NCBI GenBank assembly: GCA_031261485.1
Contig: JAISJO010000081.1
Location: 1-62,986, forward strand
From: Propionibacteriaceae bacterium
GTDB taxonomy: Bacteria; Actinomycetota; Actinomycetes; Propionibacteriales; Propionibacteriaceae
DNA length: 62,986 nucleotides
Reading direction: 5' to 3'
This document shows, one piece after another, positions 27,456-39,806 of this stretch; positions within the stretch are counted from its first letter, which is position 1, and each line of letters opens with the position of its first letter. A program made the translations under genes and the position numbers. The notes beneath the pieces were generated by a model that was not told where the DNA came from, searched no databases, and saw only the letters and a list, made by a program, of their open reading frames with translations.

Positions 27456-28148
27456 ATGAGCAAGATTTGGCAGCGCCCGACTCGTCGGGACGCACTTCTC
27501 CAGGATCGTGAAGGGGCGTACGCAATCGCCCGTCACATCCGCATGACCCCTCAGAAGGTTCGCCGTGTGGTCGATATCGTGCGCGGGATGCCCGTGAACG
27601 ATGCCCTCGACACTTTGCGCTTCGCTCCGCAGGCAGCCTCCGAGCCGGTGTACAAAGTCATCGCCTCGGCGGTCGCCAACGCGGAAGCCACCGAGAACTT
27701 GAGAGCCGCTGACCTGTACGTGTCGCAGATCTTTGTGGACGAAGGAACGACCATGCGTCGCATCCGCGCCCGCGCCAAGGGATCTGCCTCCCGCATCCTC
27801 AAGCGTGCTTCCCATATCACTGCTGTGGTCGAGCCCTTGTCGGGTAGAGGCCTGGGTATTCCGGTGAGCAAGCAGGCCGTCACCAAGCGGTTCTCCGATC
27901 TGGAAGCAGCCGCAGCCCCAATAAAGCCGGTCAAGGAAGCGAAGCCTGCAGCCAAGGCTGCTGACAAGCCCGCTAAGGCTGCTGCTGAGAAGCCCGCGAA
28001 GGTTGAAAAGCCTGCCAAGGTGGCCAAGACCGTCAAGGATTCCGCTGAGAAAGTTGTCAAGGCGACCGAGAAGGCTGACGATGTGGTGGCTGAGGCCACC
28101 GTCACGATTGACGACGCGGTTGAGTCCACGACCGAGAAGGAGGCCTGA
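27456..28148 (+). CDS. rplV: 50S ribosomal protein L22 with long C-terminal tail
   Basis: 230 residues; typical L22 is about 115-150. The core ends near residue 130 ([20 protein letters not shown], the loop that lines the exit tunnel). The tail is Lys/Ala/Pro-rich ([16 protein letters not shown]) and ends acidic. AAGGG lies 9 nt before ATG 27456. A GTG two codons earlier (27450) is less well placed. Confidence 0.94.
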   Translation: MSKIWQRPTRRDALLQDREGAYAIARHIRMTPQKVRRVVDIVRGMPVNDALDTLRFAPQAASEPVYKVIASAVANAEATENLRAADLYVSQIFVDEGTTMRRIRARAKGSASRILKRASHITAVVEPLSGRGLGIPVSKQAVTKRFSDLEAAAAPIKPVKEAKPAAKAADKPAKAAAEKPAKVEKPAKVAKTVKDSAEKVVKATEKADDVVAEATVTIDDAVESTTEKEA

Positions 28149-28150
28149 GC

Positions 28151-28963
28151 ATGGGCCAAAAGATCAACCCGATGGGTTTCCGTCTGGGCATCACCACGGA
28201 TCACATCTCCCGGTGGTACTCCGACAAGGAATACTCCAAGTATCTGGGCGAGGACATCAAGATTCGGGAGTTCCTCACCAAGCGCCTGGAGCGCGCAGGA
28301 ATCTCGTCCATCGAGATTGAGCGTCGTTCAGAGCGCGTGACGATTTTCCTCCACGCTGCCCGCCCCGGCATCATCATCGGTCGCAATGGCACCGAGGCTG
28401 AGAAGGTGCGCGCTGACTTGGAAAAGCTCACCGACAAGCAGATTCAACTCAATATCCTGGAAGTCAAGAATCCTGAGATCGACGCACAGTTGGTCGCCCA
28501 AGGTGTGGCCGAGCAGTTGGGAGCCCGTGTGGCTTTCCGCCGCGCGATGCGCAAGGCTCAGCAATCCGCCATGCGTGGAGGAGCCCTGGGTATCAGGATT
28601 CAATGCTCCGGTCGTTTGGGCGGCGCTGAAATGAGCCGCGCTGAGTTCTATCGTGAAGGCCGCGTGCCTCTGCACACTCTGCGTGCCGACATTGACTATG
28701 GCTTCTATGAGGCCCGCACCACCTTCGGACGCATCGGCGTCAAGGTATGGATTTACAAGGGCGACGTGACAGGCACCCGCGCCGAGCGCATCGCTCAGAG
28801 GGCAGCACGTCAAGCCAATCTCACCCGCCAGCGTCCCGCTCGCGGTCCTCGTCGTGGGGACCGTCCCGAGCGTGGAGAGCGTACAGATCGCGCGCCGAGG
28901 CGTCGTGACGAGGAAGCTCAAGCTCCGGTGGTGGAGCCAGCGACAGAAAGTGCAGGTGAATAA
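28151..28963 (+). CDS. rpsC: 30S ribosomal protein S3
   Basis: 270 residues. KH domain ([20 protein letters not shown]) near 75-95, then the C-terminal S3 domain ([20 protein letters not shown]). The last 45 residues are Arg-rich then acidic. It forms the mRNA entry site with S4 and S5. It follows rplV by two bases and overlaps rplP by one. Confidence 0.97.
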   Translation: MGQKINPMGFRLGITTDHISRWYSDKEYSKYLGEDIKIREFLTKRLERAGISSIEIERRSERVTIFLHAARPGIIIGRNGTEAEKVRADLEKLTDKQIQLNILEVKNPEIDAQLVAQGVAEQLGARVAFRRAMRKAQQSAMRGGALGIRIQCSGRLGGAEMSRAEFYREGRVPLHTLRADIDYGFYEARTTFGRIGVKVWIYKGDVTGTRAERIAQRAARQANLTRQRPARGPRRGDRPERGERTDRAPRRRDEEAQAPVVEPATESAGE

Positions 28964-29382
28964 TGCTCATCCCACGTCGTGTGAGGTTCCGCAAGCAGCA
29001 CCATCCCCATCGTGATGGCATGGCTAAGGGCGGAACGTCTCTCGCTTTCGGCGAGTTCGGCATCCAGGCTCTGGAGTCTTCTTACCTGACGAACCGTCAG
29101 ATTGAAGCAGCCCGTATCGCCATGACTCGTCACATCCGCCGTGGTGGCAAGGTGTGGATCAACGTCTTCCCTGACCGCCCGATGACCAAGCATCCTGCCG
29201 AGTCCCGCATGGGTTCCGGCAAGGGCACCCCCGAGTGGTGGATCGTCAATGTCAAGCCTGGACGGGTTCTGTTCGAACTGTCCGGAGTCACCGAGGAAGT
29301 GGCGCGTGAAGCCATGCGCCTCGCCATCCACAAGCTGCCTTTCAAGGCGCGTTTCATCAAGAGGGAAGGCGGTGACATCTGA
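28963..29382 (+). CDS. rplP: 50S ribosomal protein L16
   Basis: 139 residues. [20 protein letters not shown] start and [20 protein letters not shown] core. It helps place the A-site tRNA. Start and stop overlap rpsC and rpmC by one base each, so translation is coupled. Confidence 0.97.
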   Translation: MLIPRRVRFRKQHHPHRDGMAKGGTSLAFGEFGIQALESSYLTNRQIEAARIAMTRHIRRGGKVWINVFPDRPMTKHPAESRMGSGKGTPEWWIVNVKPGRVLFELSGVTEEVAREAMRLAIHKLPFKARFIKREGGDI

Positions 29383-29609
29383 TGGCTACCGCATCCGCCA
29401 ATGAACTGCGCGCGCTCAGCCGCACAGAACTGAACGCCCGCGTCGTCGAGTTGAAGGAAGAACTGTTCGGACTGCGTTTCGCGCAGGCCACGGGCCAGTT
29501 GGAGTCTCATGGCAGGCTCCGCGAGGCTCGCAAGGACATCGCTCGCATCTATACCGTGATTCAGGAACGCAACCTGGGTATCGTGCCGGACCCCGATGAG
29601 GAGAACTAA
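29382..29609 (+). CDS. rpmC: 50S ribosomal protein L29
   Basis: 75 residues. A helical hairpin ([20 protein letters not shown], then [20 protein letters not shown]). It is located at the tunnel exit next to L23. It overlaps its neighbours by one base on each side. Confidence 0.96.
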   Translation: MATASANELRALSRTELNARVVELKEELFGLRFAQATGQLESHGRLREARKDIARIYTVIQERNLGIVPDPDEEN

Positions 29610-29866
29610 TGAGTGACAGGGCAGGCCGCAAGGTCCGCGAAGGGGTGGTTGTGTCCGACAAAATGGACAAGACCATCGTCGTCGCTATCGAAGACCGCGT
29701 GAAGCATCCCTTGTACGGCAAGGTCATGACACGCACGCAGCGCGTGAAGGCGCATGACGAGTCGAACACGGCAGGCGCGGGCGACCGCGTGCGCGTGATG
29801 GAGACTCGTCCGCTGTCGGCAACCAAGAGGTGGCGACTCGTCGAAGTCGTCGAGAAGGCTCGCTAG
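29609..29866 (+). CDS. rpsQ: 30S ribosomal protein S17
   Basis: 85 residues. OB fold ([20 protein letters not shown], then [20 protein letters not shown]). It binds the 5' domain of 16S rRNA early in assembly. It overlaps rpmC by one base. Confidence 0.97.
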   Translation: MSDRAGRKVREGVVVSDKMDKTIVVAIEDRVKHPLYGKVMTRTQRVKAHDESNTAGAGDRVRVMETRPLSATKRWRLVEVVEKAR

Positions 29867-29886
29867 TAGGGCCAGAGGAGTAAGAC

Positions 29887-30255
29887 ATGATTCAGCAGGA
29901 GTCGCGGCTCAAGGTCGCCGACAACACGGGTGCCAAGGAACTCTTGTGCATCCGCGTGCTCGGTGGCTCCAAGCGCCGCTATGCCTACCTGGGCGACACC
30001 ATCGTCGCCACCGTCAAGGATGCTATTCCTGGCGGCGGCGTCAAGAAGGGCGAAGTCGTCAAGGCTGTCGTCGTGCGGACGGTCAAGGAGCACCGCCGCG
30101 TCGACGGCTCGTACATCAAGTTCGACGAGAACGCAGCAGTGATTCTGCGCGCCGATGGCGAGCCGAGAGGGACCCGTATCTTCGGTCCTGTGGCCCGCGA
30201 ACTGCGCGAGAAGAAGTTCATGCGTATCGTCTCTTTGGCCCCCGAGGTGATCTGA
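29887..30255 (+). CDS. rplN: 50S ribosomal protein L14
   Basis: 122 residues, the standard length. [20 protein letters not shown] start and [20 protein letters not shown] end. It contacts L19 and the 30S subunit. AGAGGAG lies ahead of the ATG. It is the first gene of the spc-type part of the cluster. Confidence 0.97.
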   Translation: MIQQESRLKVADNTGAKELLCIRVLGGSKRRYAYLGDTIVATVKDAIPGGGVKKGEVVKAVVVRTVKEHRRVDGSYIKFDENAAVILRADGEPRGTRIFGPVARELREKKFMRIVSLAPEVI

Positions 30256-30256
30256 T

Positions 30257-30628
30257 ATGGCTATGAGCATCAAGAAGGGCGACCGCGTCAAGGTGATCGC
30301 AGGCAAGGATAAGGGCACGATTGGCGAGGTCATCGCCGTCAATCCCCAAACCGAGCGTGTGACCGTGTCCGGCGTCAATATCATCAAGCGCAACAAGAAG
30401 GACCGTCCCGATGGGACTGGTCGTCAGGTGGTCAAGGGTGGCATCATGAGCTATGAAGCCCCCATCCATGTCTCCAATGTCGCGCTGGTCACCAGAGTGG
30501 GCACCAAAGACGTCCCGACTCGCGTCGGGTTCAAGCGTGTCGAGTCTGAGCGCAAGCGCGCGGATGGCTCGAAGGTCACCGTGACCAAGTCTGTGCGCAT
30601 CGCCAGGAAGAACGGGAAGGAGATCTGA
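30257..30628 (+). CDS. rplX: 50S ribosomal protein L24
   Basis: 123 residues. KOW motif ([20 protein letters not shown]) and [20 protein letters not shown]. It is an assembly initiator. Two ATGs lie close together (30257 and 30263) and the first is chosen. Its stop overlaps the rplE ATG. Confidence 0.96.
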   Translation: MAMSIKKGDRVKVIAGKDKGTIGEVIAVNPQTERVTVSGVNIIKRNKKDRPDGTGRQVVKGGIMSYEAPIHVSNVALVTRVGTKDVPTRVGFKRVESERKRADGSKVTVTKSVRIARKNGKEI

Positions 30629-31317
30629 TGGCTGACAAGGCTGAAACAACCGTTGAAACCGAAGTTGCTGGAGCAGCTCCGGCAGAGAAGACCGTCAAGG
30701 AACTTCCTCGTCTCAAGAAGAAGTACCGCGAGGAGATCGCTCCGGCTCTCCACGAAGAGTTCAAGTATGGCAACGTCATGCAGATTCCCGGCTTGGTCAA
30801 GATTGTGGTCAACATGGGCGTCGGCGACGCAGCTCGTGACTCCAAGGTCATCGACATGGCTGTGCGGGACTTGACGCAGATCACGGGCCAGAAGCCCCAA
30901 GTCACCAAGGCCCGCAAGTCCATCGCTCAGTTCAAACTGCGCGAGGGAATGCCGATTGGCTGCCATGTCACCCTGCGCGGTGACCGGATGTGGGAGTTCG
31001 CTGACCGCCTTCTCTCCCTGGCTCTGCCTCGTATCCGTGACTTCCGTGGCGTTTCCCCGCTCCAGTTCGACGGCAAGGGTAATTACACCTTCGGTCTGAC
31101 CGAGCAGGTCATGTTCCACGAGATCGACCAGGACAAGATCGACCGCCCCCGTGGCATGGACATCACCATCGTGACGACCGCCGCCAATGACAATGAGGGC
31201 CGCGCCCTTCTGACTCACCTGGGCTTCCCCTTCATGACCATCGAAGCTGCTGAGGCGGCCAAGGCTGGGGTCAAGAAGAAGCGTCCCGCATACACCGGCA
31301 AGAAGAAGAGGAAATAG
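30628..31317 (+). CDS. rplE: 50S ribosomal protein L5
   Basis: 229 residues; typical L5 is about 180-190. The first 28 residues ([20 protein letters not shown]) are an extra acidic, Ala-rich N-terminus. The L5 core follows ([16 protein letters not shown], then [19 protein letters not shown]). It binds 5S rRNA. The tail of Lys at the C-terminus is modest. Confidence 0.96.
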   Translation: MADKAETTVETEVAGAAPAEKTVKELPRLKKKYREEIAPALHEEFKYGNVMQIPGLVKIVVNMGVGDAARDSKVIDMAVRDLTQITGQKPQVTKARKSIAQFKLREGMPIGCHVTLRGDRMWEFADRLLSLALPRIRDFRGVSPLQFDGKGNYTFGLTEQVMFHEIDQDKIDRPRGMDITIVTTAANDNEGRALLTHLGFPFMTIEAAEAAKAGVKKKRPAYTGKKKRK

Positions 31318-31320
31318 CAC

Positions 31321-31506
31321 ATGGCTACTACTGCCATCAAGGTCAAGCAGTCCCGCACGCCGAAGTTCAAGGTGCGCGCATACACCCGCTGCCAGAAGTG
31401 CGGGCGTCCGAAGTCCGTGTATCGCAAGTTCGGCCTGTGCCGCATCTGCCTGAGGACCATGGCCCACGCGGGCGAGCTGCCCGGTGTGACGAAGTCCTCC
31501 TGGTGA
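31321..31506 (+). CDS. rpsZ: 30S ribosomal protein S14, zinc-binding (type Z)
   Basis: 61 residues with a CxxC...CxxC zinc site ([20 protein letters not shown]). This is the short zinc form usual in the spc operon of actinobacteria. It lies 3 bases after rplE. A 70-base gap follows before rpsH. Confidence 0.97.
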   Translation: MATTAIKVKQSRTPKFKVRAYTRCQKCGRPKSVYRKFGLCRICLRTMAHAGELPGVTKSSW

Positions 31507-31576
31507 TTCCTATTCCTACTCCCATCAACGCACAGCAGGTCGCAAGAAACCACTGTGAGAAAGAGGCCAAGAGCCG

Positions 31577-31984
31577 ATGACAATGACAGACCCGATCGCA
31601 GACATGCTAACGCGGCTGCGTAACGCCAACCAGGCGCATCATGAGACAACCTCGATGCCCCACTCCAAAATCAAGGTCGGCATCGCCAAGATTCTCAAGC
31701 AGGAGGGGTACATCCTCGACTACAAGGTGACCGACCCTGAAGAGGGCCAGGTGGGCAAGACGCTCACTCTCTCCTTGAAGTACGGCGCTGACCGTGCCCG
31801 CGCGATTTCTGGCATCAAGAGGATTTCCAAGCCGGGCTTGCGTGTGTACGCGAAGTCGACTGGGCTACCCAAGGTGCTCGGCGGACTCGGTATCGCCATC
31901 ATTTCCACATCCCAAGGTTTGCTCACTGACAAGGAAGCAAACCACAAGTCGGTGGGCGGGGAAGTCCTCGCCTACGTGTGGTGA
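31577..31984 (+). CDS. rpsH: 30S ribosomal protein S8
   Basis: 135 residues. [20 protein letters not shown] start and [20 protein letters not shown] end. It binds the central domain of 16S rRNA and is the classical spc operon repressor. An alternative start (MTDPIADM) lies 6 bases on; no clear purine-rich site decides between them. Confidence 0.96.
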   Translation: MTMTDPIADMLTRLRNANQAHHETTSMPHSKIKVGIAKILKQEGYILDYKVTDPEEGQVGKTLTLSLKYGADRARAISGIKRISKPGLRVYAKSTGLPKVLGGLGIAIISTSQGLLTDKEANHKSVGGEVLAYVW

Positions 31985-31994
31985 GGAGCTAGCT

Positions 31995-32534
31995 ATGTCG
32001 CGTATTGGAAAAATGCCTATTGCAATCCCTGCGGGGGTTGATGTCAAGATTGATGGCGCTGATGTGAGCGTGAAGGGCCCCAAGGGAACCCTGAGCCACA
32101 CCGTCGTTGCCCCCATCACCGCCGAGGTCAAGGATGGCTTCATCGAGGTCGCCCGCCCCGACGACGAGAGGGTGTCCAAGTCCTTGCATGGACTGAGCCG
32201 CACACTCATCGCCAACATGGTCATCGGTGTGACCGAAGGTTTCGAGAAGAAACTGGAGATTGTGGGCGTCGGTTACCGCGTCATCCTCAAGAGCCCCACG
32301 GAGTTGGAGTTCGCGCTCGGCTTCTCGCACCCGGTCAAGGTCGTCGCCCCTGAGGGCATCACCTTCGCCGTCGATAACCCGACCCACTTCTCGGTGTCTG
32401 GGATCAACAAACAGGCCGTGGGCGAAGTCGCGGCCAACATTCGCAAGATTCGCAAGCCTGAGCCGTACAAGGGCAAGGGTGTGCGCTACGCGGGCGAGCA
32501 GGTCCGCCGCAAGGTTGGAAAGGCTGGTAAGTAA
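31995..32534 (+). CDS. rplF: 50S ribosomal protein L6
   Basis: 179 residues. [20 protein letters not shown] start and a conserved C-terminal [20 protein letters not shown]. It sits near the GTPase centre. GAGGAG lies 8 nt before ATG 31995. The open frame reaches further upstream into rpsH, but only this start fits the family. Confidence 0.97.
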   Translation: MSRIGKMPIAIPAGVDVKIDGADVSVKGPKGTLSHTVVAPITAEVKDGFIEVARPDDERVSKSLHGLSRTLIANMVIGVTEGFEKKLEIVGVGYRVILKSPTELEFALGFSHPVKVVAPEGITFAVDNPTHFSVSGINKQAVGEVAANIRKIRKPEPYKGKGVRYAGEQVRRKVGKAGK

Positions 32535-32917
32535 TGGCCATCTCACTGAAACAAACCAAGGGTCTAGACAAGAAGGCCGCTTCCCTTGCGCGTCGCCAGA
32601 ATCGTGGCCGCAAGAACATCTTCGGCACACCCGAACGCCCCCGCTTGGTCGTGACTCGTTCCTCGCGTCACATCCTCGCCCAGGTCGTCGACGACACAGT
32701 CGGTCATACCTTGGCGTCGGCCTCCACTTTGGAAGCCGACCTGCGCCAGGCTTCGGGCGACAAGTCCGAGAAGGCCAAAAAGGTTGGGGAGCTCGTTGCG
32801 AAACGGGCCAAAGATGCTGGCGTTGACAAGGTCGTATTCGACCGCGCCGGTCACCAGTATCACGGTCGAGTAGCCGCCCTAGCGCAGGGCGCACGCGATG
32901 CCGGACTCGGATTCTGA
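32534..32917 (+). CDS. rplR: 50S ribosomal protein L18
   Basis: 127 residues. [20 protein letters not shown] and [20 protein letters not shown] are typical. It binds 5S rRNA together with L5. It overlaps rplF by one base. Confidence 0.97.
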   Translation: MAISLKQTKGLDKKAASLARRQNRGRKNIFGTPERPRLVVTRSSRHILAQVVDDTVGHTLASASTLEADLRQASGDKSEKAKKVGELVAKRAKDAGVDKVVFDRAGHQYHGRVAALAQGARDAGLGF

Positions 32918-32930
32918 CGGAAGGATTGAC

Positions 32931-33536
32931 ATGCCAGCGAATAACCGCCGCAATGAGGGCGAGCCGAGCGAAGGCCGTCGTCGGGACGACCGTCGCGCCC
33001 GCGAGACGGAAGAGGCTCCCAAGAGCAATTATCTAGAGAGGGTCGTCGCAATCAACCGCGTGGCCAAGGTCGTCAAGGGTGGACGTCGGTTCTCCTTCAC
33101 GGCGTTGGTGGTCGTCGGTGACGGTGACGGCACTGTCGGTGTGGGCTACGGCAAGGCCAAGGAAGTGCCAGCAGCCATCGCCAAGGGCGTGGAAGAGGCC
33201 AAGAAGCATTTCTTCCGTGTGCCGCGCATCCAGAACACCATTCCGCACCCCGTCCAGGGCGAGAAGGCCGCAGGTGTTGTCATGCTGCGCCCGGCGTCTC
33301 CTGGTACTGGCGTCATCGCCGGTGGCGCTGTTCGCGCAGTGCTGGAGTGCGCAGGCATCCACGATGTGCTGGCGAAGTCGCTCGGCTCATCCAATGCCAT
33401 CAATGTCGTCCATGCGACGGTGAAGGCCCTGCAGGATCTCGAAGAGCCCGAGCAGGTCGCCAAGCGTCGTGGAATGTCGGTCGAGGATGTCACCCCGGCG
33501 GCGCTCCTCAAGGCACGTCAGGAAGGTGAGCACTAA
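32931..33536 (+). CDS. rpsE: 30S ribosomal protein S5
   Basis: 201 residues. A charged N-terminus is followed by [20 protein letters not shown] and [20 protein letters not shown]. It is involved in decoding accuracy and the mRNA entry helicase. The start is ATG 32931 after GGAAGGA. An in-frame ATG 33 bases upstream lies inside rplR. Confidence 0.97.
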   Translation: MPANNRRNEGEPSEGRRRDDRRARETEEAPKSNYLERVVAINRVAKVVKGGRRFSFTALVVVGDGDGTVGVGYGKAKEVPAAIAKGVEEAKKHFFRVPRIQNTIPHPVQGEKAAGVVMLRPASPGTGVIAGGAVRAVLECAGIHDVLAKSLGSSNAINVVHATVKALQDLEEPEQVAKRRGMSVEDVTPAALLKARQEGEH

Positions 33537-33724
33537 TGGCAAACAAGAAAGTCATCATCACGCGCACGCGGTCCTCGATTGCAGCCATCCATTCGCACAG
33601 GGAAACCTTGCGCTCTTTGGGGCTGAGGAAGATCGGCGACTCGGTGACGCGCGAGTTGGACGACGTAACCCAGGGTATGATTCGTACAGTCGCCCACATG
33701 GTCACAGTTGAGGAGGCTAAGTAA
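33536..33724 (+). CDS. rpmD: 50S ribosomal protein L30
   Basis: 62 residues. [20 protein letters not shown], then [17 protein letters not shown]. Its length is standard. It overlaps rpsE and rplO by one base each. Confidence 0.97.
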   Translation: MANKKVIITRTRSSIAAIHSHRETLRSLGLRKIGDSVTRELDDVTQGMIRTVAHMVTVEEAK

Positions 33725-34167
33725 TGGCTCTGCAAGTACACCATTTGCGTCCCGCTCCCGGGGCGCACACGCCGAAGACCCGTGTGGGTCGCGGTGAAGG
33801 CGGGCACGGCGGCAAGACCGCTGGCCGTGGCACGAAGGGCACGGGCGCACGCAAGAACGTCCCCGAGAACTTCGAGGGCGGCCAGATGCCGCTGCACATG
33901 CGCCTGCCGAAGATGAAGGGCTTCAAAAACCCCTTCAAGGTCGACTATCAGGTCGTCAACGTGGCACGCATTGCCGAATTGTTCCCCGCTGGCGGTAAAG
34001 TCGGTGTGGATGATCTCGTTCAGGCTGGCGCGGTGCGCGACGGCGTTCTGGTCAAGGTCCTCGGCAACGGCGAGTTGTCAGTGGCCCTCGACGTGAGCGC
34101 ACATGCGTTCTCCGCCTCCGCCAAGGAGAAAATCGAAAAGGCCGGTGGCAGCGCCATCGTTCTGTGA
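33724..34167 (+). CDS. rplO: 50S ribosomal protein L15
   Basis: 147 residues. [20 protein letters not shown], the Gly-rich RNA-binding extension, and the C-terminal domain. It is a late assembly protein. The 28-base gap to secY contains GGATAGGGGA. Confidence 0.97.
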   Translation: MALQVHHLRPAPGAHTPKTRVGRGEGGHGGKTAGRGTKGTGARKNVPENFEGGQMPLHMRLPKMKGFKNPFKVDYQVVNVARIAELFPAGGKVGVDDLVQAGAVRDGVLVKVLGNGELSVALDVSAHAFSASAKEKIEKAGGSAIVL

Positions 34168-34195
34168 TGGTACCTGCTGTGGATAGGGGATTGTT

Positions 34196-35515
34196 ATGCT
34201 GACCGGAATTAAGGACATCTTCAGATCACGCGATGTTCTCAAGAAACTCGGGTTCACGCTGTTCGTCCTTGTCATCTTCCGACTCGGCTCGGTCATCCCG
34301 GTGCCGAACGTCAACGTGACGAATATCAACGAATGCATCGCCATCGGCGAGGCAGGCGAGCAGGCCGGGTTGTTCTCAATGATCAACCTGTTCTCGGGCG
34401 GCGCGATGTTGCAGATGGCGATTTTCGCCTTGGGCATCATGCCGTACATCACCGCGTCCATCATCTTGCAGTTGATGACCGTTGTGGTGCCGCGCTTGGA
34501 GACGCTGAAGAAGGAAGGGGCATCAGGGACTGCGAAGATCACGCAGTACACCCGTTACCTCACCCTCATCTTGGCAGTCCTGAACGCGACGGCCTACGTG
34601 TCGATGGCGGTCAACGGGAAGCTCTTCCAAGGTTGCAACCTGGACATCGTGTACAATGACGGGCTCTTCCCGATCATCGTCATGATTCTGACCATGACAG
34701 CCGGCACTGGAATCGTCATGTGGCTCGGCGAACTCATCACGGACAACGGCGTCGGCCGTGGCATGTCGGTGCTGATGTTCACCCAGATCGCAGCGCGTTT
34801 CCCCACGTCTTTGTGGTCCATCAAGATCGCTCATGACACTGGCTCTGGGGACCATGGTTGGTTCCTCTTCCTCTTGGTCATCGCCATCGGTTTGGTCGTC
34901 ATGCTGGCCATCATCTTCATGGAGCAAGGCCAGCGCCGCATCCCGGTCCAATACGCCAAGCGCATGGTGGGCCGTAAGATGTACGGCGGGACCAAGACGT
35001 ACATCCCGCTCAAGGTCAATCAGTCCGGCGTCATCCCGGTCATCTTTGCCTCGTCCCTGCTGTATCTGCCTGCCTTGTATGCACAGTTGTGGCCGAACAC
35101 GGCTGCCGCTGCGTGGATCGCGCAGTACTTCGTCAAGGGCGACCATCCGGTGTACAACGTCATCTTCTTCGCCCTGGTCATCGGCTTCTGTTACTTTTAT
35201 GTCTCCATCACCTTCAACCCGGAAGAGATTTCGGACAATATGAAGAAGTATGGCGGGTTCATCCCTGGCATCCGTGCGGGCGCACCGACAGCCAATTACT
35301 TGAAGTACGTCCTGTCGCGTCTGACTGCTCCGGGTTCGCTGTACTTGGGTCTGATCGCGCTCATCCCAACCATCGCCATGGTGGCTGTGGGGGCGTCGCA
35401 GAACTTCCCCTTTGGCGGCACCTCGATCCTCATCGTGGTCGGCGTCGGTTTGGACACCGTCAAACAGATTCAGTCCCAACTGGAGCAGAGGTCGTACGAG
35501 GGCTTCCTCAAGTAA
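34196..35515 (+). CDS. secY: Protein translocase subunit SecY
   Basis: 439 residues with ten transmembrane helices; it forms the SecYEG channel for protein export and membrane insertion. Family motifs include GIMPYITASIILQL (TM2), ELITDNGVGRGMS and the cytoplasmic loop VQYAKRMVG. It is last in the ribosomal block and is followed by a terminator. In most actinobacteria adk, map and infA follow secY, but here the next gene is leuA. Confidence 0.97.
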   Translation: MLTGIKDIFRSRDVLKKLGFTLFVLVIFRLGSVIPVPNVNVTNINECIAIGEAGEQAGLFSMINLFSGGAMLQMAIFALGIMPYITASIILQLMTVVVPRLETLKKEGASGTAKITQYTRYLTLILAVLNATAYVSMAVNGKLFQGCNLDIVYNDGLFPIIVMILTMTAGTGIVMWLGELITDNGVGRGMSVLMFTQIAARFPTSLWSIKIAHDTGSGDHGWFLFLLVIAIGLVVMLAIIFMEQGQRRIPVQYAKRMVGRKMYGGTKTYIPLKVNQSGVIPVIFASSLLYLPALYAQLWPNTAAAAWIAQYFVKGDHPVYNVIFFALVIGFCYFYVSITFNPEEISDNMKKYGGFIPGIRAGAPTANYLKYVLSRLTAPGSLYLGLIALIPTIAMVAVGASQNFPFGGTSILIVVGVGLDTVKQIQSQLEQRSYEGFLK

Positions 35516-35527
35516 AGCCATACGTAA

Positions 35528-37504
<1,977 letters not shown>

Positions 37505-37656
37505 GGCACCAAGGCCGGGCCGCCCGTGGATGTGTGGGGGTTCTAGCGGAGGCAGGACGGGGAGTTGGCGATGCGCTTGTCAGATAGATTCCGCCGCGCA
37601 CTACCTCAGAATCCACAGGAAACACATCTCTAGGCATGTTCTGCGCTCAGATGGAA

Positions 37657-37675
37657 CCGTTTACGGCGCTACACT
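37657..37675 (+). promoter_or_regulatory. Candidate operator and -10 box before the LacI-type gene
   Basis: CCGTTTACGG (37657-37666) is a 4+4 dyad just ahead of a -10-like TACACT (37670-37675), 40 bases before the regulator gene. It could be the regulator's own site. LacI-family operators are usually longer palindromes, so this is weak. The rest of 37505-37714 shows no gene. Confidence 0.3.
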
Positions 37676-37714
37676 CATGTATGTCTGCAGGACCCAGGAG
37701 TGAGAGGGAAGCAT

Positions 37715-38698
37715 ATGCCCGCGACAAGCAGAGACGTTGCACGAGCGGCTGGCGTGTCCGTTGCAACCGTATCCCGCGCCTTCTCTTCCAATGGAGCTGT
37801 TTCCGAGGCGACGAAGCGACGTGTCATGGCCGAGGCAACGCGCTTGGGGTATTACCCTGACCCGGCGGCTCGCCGACTCATCACAGGGCGCTCGGGCAAT
37901 ATCGGGCTCATCGTTCCAGACCTGGCCAATCCTTTCTTCGCCGACGCCGCCAAGGGGGTCGAAAGGGCCGCTCGACAACGCCATATGGGGTTGTTCATCT
38001 CCGACACCGACGAGCAGGACCGGCTCGAACCTGAGGCTGTGCGTCGCATTTGCCGCCAAGTGGACGGGCTCATCTGGGCCAGCCCACGCAGTGCGGGCGA
38101 CGTGCTCAAGGAAGTGACCGATGGTGTGCCGACCGTCCTTTTGCACAGGCGAATCCCTGGGTGGTGGTCAGTGTCGGCGGACATCGGGGACGGCATGGCC
38201 CAAGCGCTGCGCAACTTGTATTCCCTGGGGCATCGTCGCATCGCGTATGCGGGCGGGCCAGAACGGTCGTACTCTGGCCAACTGCGACTGGAGGGCCTGC
38301 TGGGGGCGAGTGCCGAATTGGACCTCGACATCATCCGGCTCGGTTCCTTCGCGCCCACGGCAGACGGGGGCATCTTGGTGGCCGACCTCGTCCTCGCCAC
38401 TGGTGCAACCGCACTTGTTGCGTACAACGACACGATGGCGTTGGGTGCGATTTCGCGGGCCGTGGAGCGAGGCAGGAGAGTGCCCGAGGATTTGTCCGTC
38501 ATCGCGTGCGACGACATTGCTTACGCGCGCATGACCATACCTCCACTGACGACGATTCAGGTCCCCAGGCACGAGGCTGGCTCGGAGGCGGTCGCGCTCT
38601 TGGACGAGTTGATGGCTGACCCGCAGGCGACGCCGAAGGAGAAGATTCTGCCTACTCAACTGGTGATTCGCCGCACAACCGACGTTCCGAGAGTCTAG
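37715..38698 (+). CDS. LacI-family transcriptional regulator
   Basis: 327 residues. The N-terminal helix-turn-helix (TSRDVARAAGVSVATVSRAF) and hinge (LGYYPDPAARRLITGRSGNI) are followed by a sugar-binding-protein-like ligand domain (GLIVPDLANPFFADAAKGVE to the C-terminus). The ATG at 37715 follows GAGGGAA; a GTG 15 bases upstream is less well placed. The ligand is unknown and no sugar operon is adjacent, so the targets probably lie elsewhere. It is convergent with the permease gene downstream. Confidence 0.92.
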   Translation: MPATSRDVARAAGVSVATVSRAFSSNGAVSEATKRRVMAEATRLGYYPDPAARRLITGRSGNIGLIVPDLANPFFADAAKGVERAARQRHMGLFISDTDEQDRLEPEAVRRICRQVDGLIWASPRSAGDVLKEVTDGVPTVLLHRRIPGWWSVSADIGDGMAQALRNLYSLGHRRIAYAGGPERSYSGQLRLEGLLGASAELDLDIIRLGSFAPTADGGILVADLVLATGATALVAYNDTMALGAISRAVERGRRVPEDLSVIACDDIAYARMTIPPLTTIQVPRHEAGSEAVALLDELMADPQATPKEKILPTQLVIRRTTDVPRV

Positions 38699-38738
38699 CG
38701 ATTCACTTGCTGGTCCTAAGACATGACGCGAAGGTCCT

Positions 38739-39806
38739 CTATCGGATGCGGAATAGTCGGAAGAGGTGCTTTTCTCTGACCAAGCTGGCGGAGGTAATGG
38801 CCCCAAGGATAGTGGCGACGAGCGACCAGCACACAACACGGGCACAGGTCAGCCAAGCGGGGGCCATCTGCCCCAGATGAAGCCATCGAATCGCGGCCGC
38901 GTCCACAACAAGTGTCACCGCTGCTCCTGTGAGGGCCCACACTACGGTCTCAGTTGTCGCTCCCAGAAGAAGGGCTCCTCTCGGTTGACCAGCATGTAGC
39001 GAAGAGGCATACTCCAAACGTCGTATCCTTATGGTCACGAACCCCAGAGCGAAGCATATGAAAGGCGCAAGCAGGGCCACATGCCGCGTCAGGCGCTCAT
39101 GAAACAACGCATTCGCGTCAAGAGTCGTGCCATAGTTCCTGTTTAGTTGAGCGACAATACCGAAAGCGGAGTTCTGCGAAGCCACCACGGTTGAACGGAG
39201 GAATCCGTCATTCTCTTCGGCAATAGGCCAAGCCCTAATCCAGCACTCATCAAAGTACGCATCAGCGGACGCGACAGGAATGAGGATGGCGAAACCCAGG
39301 CGTGCGTCACGACCATCCTGGGGCCAGGCGAAAGTGGCGGCCACGGTCACAGGAGTGGCTCCACTCGCCAAGTCGTCTCCTGGCACCACCTGGAGGGCAT
39401 CTGCCAATCCCTGCTCCATCCAAACGCCCACGGGCTCCGGGGCTTGCACACCGATTACTTGGGCAAAGCCCACGCTGACTTCGTAGGCTGTCATCGGCAC
39501 ACCTGGCGCTTGGTCGATAGCCAGTGGAGGAATCTCTCGCATGGCCCCCGCCGCCTCGATGGTGACGACAGTGTCAAGCCTTTCGCAGGTCTGCCCGTCA
39601 ATTTGTCCTGGAGCAGGCAACGTTCGCACGTTTGCCGCTGCTGCCTGGAATTGTTGTGCGGACTGCTCTATTCCTCGAATTGTTGCCACGTCAGCGACGG
39701 TGAGGACTGTCAGCGCGGCTGCAACAACTACACTCCATGTCACCGCGCGTGTCGTTCCGGTCGCCACATTGCGCCATGCTTCTGAAAAGACTCCACGTAT
39801 TCTCAC
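38739..39806 (-). CDS. FtsX/MacB-like ABC transporter permease
   Basis: 355 residues. One N-terminal transmembrane helix (WSVVVAAALTVLTVADV), a large extracytoplasmic domain of about 200 residues, then three more helices. This is the MacB/FtsX pattern for exporters that act on substrates outside the membrane. The GTG start overlaps the stop of the ATPase gene (GTGA). The extracytoplasmic domain is shorter and less conserved than in MacB. It forms an operon with the ATPase and the adaptor upstream. Confidence 0.8.
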   Translation of the reverse strand: MRIRGVFSEAWRNVATGTTRAVTWSVVVAAALTVLTVADVATIRGIEQSAQQFQAAAANVRTLPAPGQIDGQTCERLDTVVTIEAAGAMREIPPLAIDQAPGVPMTAYEVSVGFAQVIGVQAPEPVGVWMEQGLADALQVVPGDDLASGATPVTVAATFAWPQDGRDARLGFAILIPVASADAYFDECWIRAWPIAEENDGFLRSTVVASQNSAFGIVAQLNRNYGTTLDANALFHERLTRHVALLAPFICFALGFVTIRIRRLEYASSLHAGQPRGALLLGATTETVVWALTGAAVTLVVDAAAIRWLHLGQMAPAWLTCARVVCWSLVATILGAITSASLVREKHLFRLFRIR

